Positions 11,301-23,300 of a DNA stretch of 64,000 nucleotides are shown one piece after another. How positions within the stretch are numbered: the first letter of the stretch is position 1; every line of letters starts with the position of its first letter. The position numbers and the translations under genes were made by a program. Origin of the DNA: Zerene cesonia (Eukaryota; Arthropoda; Insecta; Lepidoptera; Pieridae); NCBI RefSeq assembly GCF_012273895.1, contig NW_024045136.1, positions 310,001 to 374,000 on the forward strand. Direction: 5' to 3'. The notes below the pieces were generated by a model. It was not told the DNA's origin. It worked only from the letters and a program-made list of their open reading frames with translations, and ran no database searches.

Positions 11301-14300
11301 GCCTAAAGCCTTCCTCAATAAATGTGCTATATATAAACGTGATATAGTTTTTCAAAAAGGACCCGTAGTTCCTGAGTTTAGCGCGTTCAAACAAACAGCT
11401 CAAAAAAACAAACTCTTCAGCTTAATAATATTAGTATAGATATGTAACACGACTAAAGCCGAGGCGAATAGCTAGCGTCAAATAATATTAAAATAATTCA
11501 TATAAAAAATACATACTATTTTTCGTATGCGCAATCTTCATGTAACTCCTGTCTTTATAGAACTCCCTCAGCTGCTGCAGGAACTCCTCGTCCTTGGCGC
11601 TCTCCTGTCTCTTCTCCTCTCTGTCCGGTCTCTTCTCTTCTCTTTCCTCCACTCGGCTCTCCGCTTCGTCTTCATCTTCGCTCTGCTTGTCGCCGCCGTT
11701 TCGGAGGGAGACTCTACGTGGAGTCTGGAATAGTTTTTTTCATTCATCAATAATAGTCTATTTTTATAGGTCTTTTTGATCATTTTAGTCTTATTATGAG
11801 CTAGTAACCTACTTACTAGCTCATAAGACTAAAATACTATCATAGTACGTACAAACACTACTATATCGTCCAGAGTCTGTCCATCAGATAATACGTGACG
11901 TCTGGTGGGCCTCAACAAAACACTTAATAATTGTTGGGAGATGCGCACGCGCAGCGCCTAGTAAAAATAATATATTTATGCACAGTGGCATAATCGTGGA
12001 TTTACTTTCTTAATCTATGCGCTTAGGAAACGAAATTTCATAATGTCATCGTCAATAAATAGTTTCCAACGCTTAAAACTAAAAATTAAATTTAACAAAG
12101 GCCGCGTTCCATCGATACAATATTGTAATCATTGAAATAATGTTTCGTATTGGTTGTGATGGTTCTTAATCATCTCAATAGATGGCGTGGGGTGCCCCTT
12201 AGGCACATGAAACCGAAAGAGTAGAAGAGATTCGATTACTGTGGCGGGATCACGGGTGGCCGAGAGGCTAGGCGTTGCTACGGTTAGGCAAGAAACGCGG
12301 GTTCGAATCCCGCCTCCGTGTGATCAATTTTTTTTCTGTTCTTTCTAAATTTCTTACTTTCCAACAGTTAATCTTTCATCATCATATACCCTACCCGTGG
12401 CTCCGGCGGCGTGACGTCACTGTCGCTGGACCGCGAGTCACGGTCGCGGTCGGGGTCGTGGTCACGGTCACGCGAGCGCGCCCGCGCCCGCCGCCGCCCG
12501 CGCGGCCGCCCCTTGAGCTTCGGCGCTAGGTGGTTGCACACGAACTCGTGGCCCTCCAGCTCGGGGTATTCGAAGGTGTCCTGAGGGGATGTAGAGTTTA
12601 GATGAGGTTTAAATATAAATTGGGACTAAACTTTATCCCCTCTCCCCCCCAAAATTTTTAAATAAAATTTAGCAAGCTAATATTGGTCTATTACCATATC
12701 ACATTTGTCAAAATATATGTAATTGCTGAACGTACAAACAGACGAACAGAAAAAAAAGATTACTATCCACTATTTTGGGGCACAATACATCTATAATGCA
12801 AAACATTATTTCTTTTTCACCACATTTAATGTACAGAAATGGTCCTGTAACTGTTTTATTATACCTAGTCTTGCCATAAATATTGTAATAAAGAAAAAAG
12901 AAAATTGTTAACTGCAAATAACATTTATTNNNNNNNNNNNNNNNNNNNNNNNNNNNNNNNNNNNNNNNNNNNNNNNNNNNNNNNNNNNNNNNNNNNNNNN
13001 NNNNNNNNNNNNNNNNNNNNNNNNNNNNNNNNNNNNNNNNNNNNNNNNNNNNNNNNNNNNNNNNNNNNNNNNNNNNNNNNNNNNNNNNNNNNNNNNNNNN
13101 NNNNNNNNNNNNNNNNNNNNNNNNNNNNNNNNNNNNNNNNNNNNNNNNNNNNNNNNNNNNNNNNNNNNNNNNNNNNNNNNNNNNNNNNNNNNNNNNNNNN
13201 NNNNNNNNNNNNNNNNNNNNNNNNNNNNNNNNNNNNNNNNNNNNNNNNNNNNNNNNNNNNNNNNNNNNNNNNNNNNNNNNNNNNNNNNNNNNNNNNNNNN
13301 NNNNNNNNNNNNNNNNNNNNNNNNNNNNNNNNNNNNNNNNNNNNNNNNNNNNNNNNNNNNNNNNNNNNNNNNNNNNNNNNNNNNNNNNNNNNNNNNNNNN
13401 NNNNNNNNNNNNNNNNNNNNNNNNNNNNNNNNNNNNNNNNNNNNNNNNNNNNNNNNNNNNNNNNNNNNNNNNNNNNNNNNNNNNNNNNNNNNNNNNNNNN
13501 NNNNNNNNNNNNNNNNNNNNNNNNNNNNNNNNNNNNNNNNNNNNNNNNNNNNNNNNNNNNNNNNNNNNNNNNNNNNNNNNNNNNNNNNNNNNNNNNNNNN
13601 NNNNNNNNNNNNNNNNNNNNNNNNNNNNNNNNNNNNNNNNNNNNNNNNNNNNNNNNNNNNNNNNNNNNNNNNNNNNNNNNNNNNNNNNNNNNNNNNNNNN
13701 NNNNNNNNNNNNNNNNNNNNNNNNNNNNNNNNNNNNNNNNNNNNNNNNNNNNNNNNNNNNNNNNNNNNNNNNNNNNNNNNNNNNNNNNNNNNNNNNNNNN
13801 NNNNNNNNNNNNNNNNNNNNNNNNNNNNNNNNNNNNNNNNNNNNNNNNNNNNNNNNNNNNNNNNNNNNNNNNNNNNNNNNNNNNNNNNNNNNNNNNNNNN
13901 NNNNNNNNNNNNNNNNNNNNNNNNNNNNNAGATTTATTTATTGTGTTTGTTTCGACAATTTATGAGTGAGTTATTATCGTAATCCAGGTGGGAGGTAAGA
14001 GGTATAGTAACTCTTGAATAACTTAAATTGACTTTGATACTCGTGTACATACATATAAATGTGAAACTGTTTGTTTGTTTGTATGTTAGATCGTCAATCA
14101 CACTGAAACTACTGAACGGATTTTGATGAAATTTGGTATACAGATAGAGTATGAGCTGAATTGGGTGATGGGATACTTTTTATCCCGATTAAACGTTCCC
14201 TTGGGATAAAACAGGAGTCTTGATATCCGGGCGAAGCCGGGCTAGGCTAGCTAGTCGGAGCCGTCTAGCAGTTACATAAGAAAGAGACAGCAACACTCAC

Positions 14301-17300
14301 ACATAGCGTTCTTCTCCCTCTCCACGTCGCTGAAGTCGAGCCGCGTGTGGTGCAGCGGCGCAGTGTGCTTCAGCTCGGCGGGCGGTGCGCACGCGCCGCG
14401 CCACACCGCACGCAAGCCCCAGCGCCAGCCGCCGCCCGAACACACCCACGAGAGGAGGTCCTCGGCTCGAAGGACCACTTTGTCGTTGATCGCCAGCACT
14501 TCATCCTGGAAAGGGAACGGTTTTCTATTAAAAAAAAAAAACAATAAGCTACCTTTAAATTTTAATTATAATATTACTAACTGCGCCCCGCGGTTTCACC
14601 CGCGTAAGTCCATATCCCGTAGGAATATCGGGATAAAAAGTTGCCTATATGTTAATCCAGTTATCCAGCTGTCTGCGTACCAAATTTCATTGCAATCGGT
14701 TCAGTAGTTTTTGCGTGAAAGAACAACAAACGCACACACATATTTACAAACTTTCGCATTTATAATATTAGTAGGATATAGGGTGATATCTATTTGACTA
14801 TTAGAAATTAAATAACTATTTGAAACTCACAAAATACTTAAACGATAATACTTTTATAAATCTTCACAAATCTGCTTTATATCTTTATGTATGTAGAAAT
14901 AATTTTCGTTAGCACATAAAACGCTGAATAAATAAGAACAATCCATTAAGGAGGTGAGCGAAAACTAAATAATTAATTAGCGATAAACCTCGCTCAATGC
15001 GGCCCTGTGGAATTATTTGAAAGGGGGCGGGAGGTGCACAGGGCCGCACTCGACGTTTCGTTTGACGATTTAATTTTGCTTAGCAGTATAATACGTTTTA
15101 TTGGGATAATCGTTAATTTTCGGAAGATGAATAAGTCTATATAGTATATCCGTTTTCAAAAGAAATTAATGTCTAATAACTAGCTTGTCGCCCCCCGGTT
15201 TTCCTTCGGAAAGCGAATTCCCGTGGGAATAAAATATTTCGTTTCGGTAAAAAGTAGCCTATGTCACTCTCTAGCTTCCTAAATATCTGCAGAAACAAGC
15301 TATCTATTTACCAAATTTAATTGCAATCGGTTCAGTAGTTCTTGCGTGAAAGAGCAACAAACGCACACACATCCTTACAAACTTTCGCATTTATAATATT
15401 AGTAGGATAGGATTATAATAACAAATACACAAAGTCCGTATCTGCGCATCTAAATGAAGGGAGAACTAAAATTGCTTTCAAATAAGTAACAAGGCGTCCG
15501 TATTCTGGGAGGCGGGCGATATCGATGCGATATAGAAACTATATCGCATTATATATTTGTAGATATTCAAATATAATTACTTAAAGTCATTATATCGATC
15601 ATTTTAGTTGCAACTGGTTCTAAATAAGGAAAATTCGTTCTAACGAAAACCGGGTGTTGTGTTTTATATAATAAACAATTAAAATATGAAATGCTACACG
15701 CTCGACCCGGCTCCGCCCGGATACCAAGATTCCTGTTTATCCCAAGGGAGTATTTATTCGGAATAAAAAGTATCCTATCACACAAATCAGCATACCTTGA
15801 TTATTTAACAAATTTTTTTAAATCGCTCAAACAGTTCACTCACTTCGTAACAAACAAATAAACAAAAAAAATCTCGTCTACAGAAAAAGGTTCCCGACGT
15901 CTCTGTCGGAGAGGCTTCACTCCAGACTCCAACAGTGGACCATATAACAACAATTTTCCGATCGAACACAATAGAATCACGTCTTTGCATCCCTACTAAT
16001 ATTATAAATGCGAAAGTAACTCTGTATGTCTGTATGTCTGTTACACTTTCACGCCTAAACCACTGAACCAATTTTGATGTAATTTGGTATGAAGGCAGAA
16101 CTGCATGTAGGCGGATACCTAAGAAAGGATTATGATAAATTCTACCCCCCAAGAGGATGAAATAGGAATGTTTGTCCCGTGAAAATTTACTAAGACCGCG
16201 CGGGCGAAGCTGCGGGCAACAGCTCTCTTATATAAGTTTAGATTCGTTCAGAATAGGGAGTTCAATTTATGCTGGCATTTTGTGAGAATGTAGAAAAGTA
16301 ATACCCGCCTGCTATGTGCAGTAATTGTTTGTTTGTCTGTCCTTTAATTGAAATCTACTAGCCTATATTAATCTCAATATATATATATACTAGCTGCGCC
16401 CCGCGGTTTCACCCGCGTAAGTCCGTATTTCGTAGGAATATCGGGTTAAAAACTAGCCTATATGTTATTCCAGTTGTCCAGCTGTCTACGTACCAAATTG
16501 CATTGCAATCGGTTCAGTAGTTTTTGCGTGAAAGAGCAACAAACACACACACACATCTTTACAAACTTTCGAATTAATATTTATTTATTTATTTATTTAT
16601 TTATAATCCTTTATTGTACAAACTTAGAAACAATAAGAACAAAGTAAACAGAAAAAAAAACATCGTTTGTACAAGAGGCGGCCTTATTGCTTAACAGCAA
16701 TCTCTGCCAGGCAACCTGGTAGAAAAGGAAATAATATTAGTAGGAAGTAGGATTATGTTTCACGTTGTTTGTTCGCGATGGACTCCTAAACTACTCAACC
16801 GATTTCAATGAAATTTGCACACACATGTACAGTTTGATCCAACTTAAAAGATAGGATATATATGTATAAATGACTAACCGGGCGGAGCTGGGGCTTGTAG
16901 TTATGTCGTATGTTTTTATTTTTTATTTTTAATATTTATACGTGAGCTATTGACAAAAATCCACATCAATCGGTTCAGCCGTTTCCATACTAACATCCAA
17001 CAATATTTCCCATTTTCATATTATATATTAATATTATACTAACAGTCCACCCCGACTTCGCCCGTGGTACATACAGCCTATAGCCTTCCTCAATAAATGG
17101 GCTATCTAACACTGAAAGAATTTTTCAAATCGGACCAGTAGTTCCTGAGATTAGTGCGTTCAAACAAACAAACAAACTCTTCAGCTTTATAATATTAGTA
17201 TAGATTAAAAAAAATCACAGAAACAAACAATACTTTTTATTATCTGCATTATAATAAATAAATTAATTAAAATTATAATTGTACCACGTGTCGTTGTGTG

Positions 17301-20300
17301 CGTCACGCGCTGTGCGTGTGTTTGTGTGCGTTGTTTCCTTGAAATAGGGTGATATATACATGGTGTTCATTTCATTTGGAATTAGTTTTTTTTTTTATTT
17401 ACAGATAACAATTATCTTAAATAAACAAAAATCAAAAGTGATAATTTCACAATTATTTCTATGATCGGTAGTTTCGGTAGAGGCGTTATTTCGTATCTGT
17501 GGTCGTTTAATAAAAAGTATTGCGTTTGAGTTTAAGATATGTATTTATGTCCTATCCTATCGTATATTTTCAACATTACAAAATGAAACTCTAAGAATGG
17601 ATATTTGTAACTCTTTGTAACACCGTACGGGCCCCGAGGGCCCCAGCACAGGGCTCTCAAAATAAATTATTTACGGTTAAAGACATTTATCTCTCTAAAG
17701 ATTAAATTTACGTTCATTAAGATTCATCTGGAAGTAATAACTAATATCGCAAAACAAGGATTAACAAATCCTAGATACAAATGTTTAATTCATTGAATTT
17801 TAGGTACTACGAATGAAGAACTTTCTCGCCTTTTTATTTATTTATACTTTGAATTGTTACTCTCCTTCAGATCTGATAAATTAAATACTAGATTAAAAAA
17901 ATAAATAAAAAAAAAGTTAACTCATATGATATATCAACTATATTGTCTCACTTGCTCTCACGCAGAGTTTATGTAAAGAAATTATTTAAACCCGCCGATC
18001 CTTATCAGGATAATAAGATAAACTCTTGAAATTATTGTATTGCTACCGGTCAGAATTAAAACAGTCGGTTAAAAGTGGGTCAAAATCGACTCTACAGGAG
18101 TCTGTTACATACAAATATACGGATAAAGCGACCAAAAGCTTCTTAAGAGCACGATTGGCATTTACCCTAGCCCATTCTATTATTTCTAGAACTGTGACAA
18201 TTCTATAATATACTGGCTGCACCCGGAAAACGCTGTTCTGCATTACTCTGATCATTTAGAGGTATGAATAATAGATGTTAGCCGATTCTCAAACATACCC
18301 GATATGCACACAAAATTTCATAAGAATCGGTCAAGCCGTTTCGGAGGAGTATGGCAACGAAAACTGTGACACGAGAATTTTATATATTAGATTATTAGAT
18401 AGGCGAAAGTTTATAAGAGTGTAGCGAAGCATGTTTCTCGTATGCGTTATATAAAGGATAAAAATTATATACAGGATAATAATTATACGTAAATTAAGTA
18501 GTGAAAGTGATTTAGTATATTTATTCTGGCACAAGTCAGTGTTCTGCTAACCTTGTCGTCAAGTACCCACAGTCACGTAATAAATAAAAAGTGTTTTTAA
18601 TTATATTTCTTTTATGTCACCGTCGGCAATGGAGCTGGTGGGTTGCCTGATGGTAAGCGCTAAGGTCGTTTTCAGACCTTACGCCTCTACAAATGGATTG
18701 TCGACTTTGAATTGGAAAGGGATTAAGAAGGGATTGATGTGGTGAATAAAGGAATTTAATGGGAAGGGTAAGGGAGAGGATTGTAAAATTTTACTCATTA
18801 TTGTAAATTTCTGAATTAACACACTTAATTTTAGAGCTATCAAGCTAGCGACATAGAAATGCTACAATATTCCGATATATCACCATTTAAAATTTAAATG
18901 TTCAGAAACATTAGCTGTTTAACACACGACCTTCGTTTAATAAGATAATATTTATACTGAGTTGACAAAATACATTGTCATATGAAATGTAAAATTTATC
19001 ACCGCGTTTATTTATTCATTAACAAAAACGAATCACGCTGTATACTGTGTCACGACACACACACACACACACACACAAAATTGATAGCTCGGTCTATGAG
19101 TGCATCGCTCCTGACATAAGGGCAGGTGCACACTGTTGGGTATTATTATTGTTAATATTTTTGCACTTTTCTAAATTTGATCGTTTCCAACGGATGTCGT
19201 ATGCGATTTGTTTGTAACAATGGTTATACGGATGTATGGAACGATAAAAAGCACGTAGTCACGCACCTTCTTTAATTTAAAAAAATAACTTATCTCTAAC
19301 ATTGGTACGCCATTTAAGTATTTCTATTTGGCATTTAAATGTGTGTGATTAAAAAAAAGTGTATGACAAAATATAATTAAAGATAATAAGATTTTTATTA
19401 TGTATGTTGTTTCACAAAAGACCATGAGCACATCGAAGCATTTACAACAACTGTTTCACATGTTATTCACCACATAAGTCTTTTGATTTATTTAAAATAA
19501 CTTCATTCTGTGAAATGATGAATAATTAATACAAAACTACTTTTTAGTTATTTTTATACATACATTTAATTAATTTACTGGGTATCTTTTCAACCAATGT
19601 TCTCGAATTTAAAAATATATTCTCAATAATGATAAGATTTTAATTATTATTACATATAAAGTAAAGGTAATAAACTCAAATATTATAACAAATAGATCGA
19701 TACACACTAACGAAAATAATTGAATATACATTCACTTAAATGGTTATATAAATGTATAAATAATTATATAAATAACATAAATAAACATTCGGCATATGCA
19801 AACACAGCTTTATGGACATAAATTCTCAATAACACGAAATGGGGTGAGGCGGGGGGAGGGCGGGGCGCAGGGCCGGACTCGATGCGACAATCTATACTGA
19901 TAATACAAAAGCTGAAGATTTCGTTTGTTTGTTCGGACGCGCTAATCTCGGGAACTATGGAATAAATTCTAAAAATTCTTACACTGTTGGATAANNNNNN
20001 NNNNAATACGAAAGCTGAAGATTTCGTGTGTTTGTTCGGACGCGCTAATCTCAGGAACTATTGAATAAATTCTAAAAATTCTTACACTGTTGGATAAGCA
20101 CTTGTATCCTAAGTACTATAATTGTAATGAATAAAAAAATATTATAATGATAGGATACGTTCCAATATTGGCGTGAATAAAATAAATGATTAATGTGTAA
20201 TGAGTTAATAACGATTAAAAAATAAATCGGTCGAACAGTCCCAGAGTAAAGCGCGTTAAAACAAAACAAACTTTAAAGCTTCATGTTTAGTACATAAAAG

Positions 20301-23300
20301 GTTCACTTTAAATAATATTGAAAACATTTGACATACATCAACTTACATAACTAGTAGTCTAAATAAAATACCACATAAAACGGTTAATTTCTAATGTAGA
20401 AATTTGTTGATTCCATAAGCTGCTACATGTTCCAGCTCAAATCAACAACTTTACTGTTAAATGGCACGTCAATCAAAATTATTTCAAAATCAAATCAATT
20501 ATAGATCGATCCAACCTACCATTTATTGACTAGCTGTTCGCCCCAGCTCCTTCCGGCAGTATTTTTGTAAATTTTTAAATTCTAACAGGTTTAGTTTGAG
20601 CTCGGAGAATAAAAAGAGTTCTTATTCCCAAGGGAAACAGATCAATATGAGGAAATTGCCGGACTGTCTATTTTTCCATTGCCTAGGCGGGCGAAATGGC
20701 AGGGGAAAAGTAGATTATAAATCTTAATACCACAGATACATAATCCCAATAACAGCAATTAATAAAGCAAATACACAATCCAACAAACCTTTAGCTTATT
20801 AGGAGTCTGGTGAATTATCGACCCACCCCTTCACATGAAGCCCTAAACGTTACAGAGGTAATTGATCCGTGAGTCTTTGGCTACACAGGTTTCTTAATTG
20901 TTAACCGACTTCAAAAAACCATGTGTATAGTTTTGACGACTGTAAAGCGACTGTGGATTTATAGTAACTAAATGTTATTTTTATCGAGTTAAAAGAATGG
21001 GAATATTTTTTTTAAGAAAGATAGAAAAATATGTTGATACTTTCAGCCAAATGGCATTAAGTCTTTATATATGTATAAACAACTTTAGGCACGTAGTGAA
21101 AGGAAATTCCCATGGATACGAGGTGTTTTACCGGAGTTAAAAGTAGCCTATATAACATAGCATAGTTGCGACGTGAAAGAAACATAAACAAACACCTTCG
21201 CAATCACTATACTATAAGTTGTGCATTACCATACTAAATATACATACACATATAACTGAACAAATAATAATAAATACTATAATTTAAAACTAATATATTT
21301 CTATTTATCGAGTCTATTGAGCAATGATCGCATATAATAGTAATTTTAAGTATGACGATGTATTAGGACAGCTTATCGATTAATTATTCATTTAATGAAA
21401 GAAACTATGATTTAACGTTTTCCCTATAATTTTCAAATTATAGCCATTTTATTTTTCGTCGATCCCGCCCGCGCCAAACACTCACTATTGACATAACCAC
21501 CAAAATATACAAACACGATAAAGAAACGTTACGATTTAAAAATAAACAAACGTACAATGACATCATCCTTGAATCAATACAATAATATAATAACAGTGAC
21601 GCGTTTTTTAACTGACGTACACAAAATCGGTGTATGGTTTTAAACTCTTTGCGTTATTTGATTAATAATTAAACGTCAATTGTTTCAATGTACAAGTTTA
21701 CAATGCATAATTTGGAAGAATTATAAAAAAAATACAAAAATGTTAAATTAACAACAATCGACACGTGTATCATTAATATAGCATGATGGCTTCAAAAGTA
21801 CATGATACAGACATATTATCATTTAAATAATCAAGCACGGGTCACTGTTGAAACAGCTCGAAATCCTATAAATAATTATCAAAAAACAACCGTAAAACGT
21901 ACAACTTTATTCGAACTATTTGATCAAAATTACTTAAACACGCATTCATTTTGCGGTCCCACGTTAAAAGTACACAAAATAAACAATTCCGATTGAAACA
22001 TAAAAATTTTGAATATTTAAATGCACTTTAAAAAGCAAAACAAAACGAAACGCAGTTTCATTTTAAGTTCGCCTTTCATTGATTGTCATTCCGCAAATCC
22101 TTGAAAAGGAAACAAAAAGAGCACTTACTTTAATATAATATTTGGTGTAAAAAATATTCAATTAAAATTAATTGCAAAAATAAAGTACAAAATGCGGCCC
22201 TGGCAAGCAGTGAAAGACGAGAGCCGGGTCGGATACAGCGCTCAAAATATTTTGATACTTTCACTTATTTTATTTGTTTTTTGCATTTTATCTAATCCGT
22301 ACAGTGAATTCTGTTAGATTTTACAATATTTTGAAATAACACATGATCCCATAGGCCAATTAATATAGTAATTAAGATATTATTAAAAATACTATAACAA
22401 CTCGAAACTCTCTATCATCATACTCTGACATTAAAAAACGTGGCGTTTACTTTAAAGGAAATTAATTTTTACTTCTCTTAATTAAAATGATACAACTTTA
22501 AACCTTAAACTGTTTAGATAGTGAATAAATTCTAATCAAATATGGTATATGTTTATCAATGTAACATTCATTAATCTAAAATCAATTAAATAACCAAAAG
22601 AAAACGAGACATTTCTCGTCCAAGTTCAACAAAATCTGTACAATAAAATACTTTCAAAACACGTTGTTGGTAAAGGTTATATTGTTTATCGCCAAATGAC
22701 ATATGAAAAAAATTAAATTAAATTAAATTTCGTGGATAAAATTAATTCAAGCAACGCCAATCCCACGTGCAAAATAATAACTTGCCAAGTAAAATCCCAT
22801 TAACACATTAAAGAATTTAATATAACAGGACAAATTGAAAAACATCTCACGGTCGTGTATAATGAGCCTAAGTCTATTATACGACGCTTACGTAACTACT
22901 TCGTAGTTGCCGCTATCGTCGCGAGAATCAAATAAACATACATAATTATTATTAAATCGCTCCTGCGTATGATACTAAACACAAATTATTTTTACTGCCC
23001 GTTTGGATTTAACTATTGTTTATATTTATCTCGATCGCAAGCATAAAGGTCGAGCTATTGTAGTACTAGCTGTAACCCGCGGCGTCGCTCGTTTGGTGTT
23101 CGGGTACTTGGAATATAATCTATCTCTGTAGCAAATTTCATTCAGATACGATAAGCTGTTTTCGCGTGACAAACATCCATATTCAAAAACATTCGCGTTT
23201 ATAATATTAGTAGGAGTAGGTAACATGTGCGTAGAATTGTTTCTTGTCTTATCAAAGTAAATCGATATACTGATATAGCGAAATATACAAATACTAGATT

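Noticed and set aside
11527..11783. Other-frame open reading frames over exon 7
   Set aside because: Arg/Ser-rich shadow frames; the chosen frame is the one that joins in phase to exons 6 and 8 and gives ARID helix 1.
12254..12325. Working tRNA gene
   Set aside because: Embedded in a repeated element, disturbed acceptor stem and C at position 33 of the anticodon loop. Kept as tRNA-like only.
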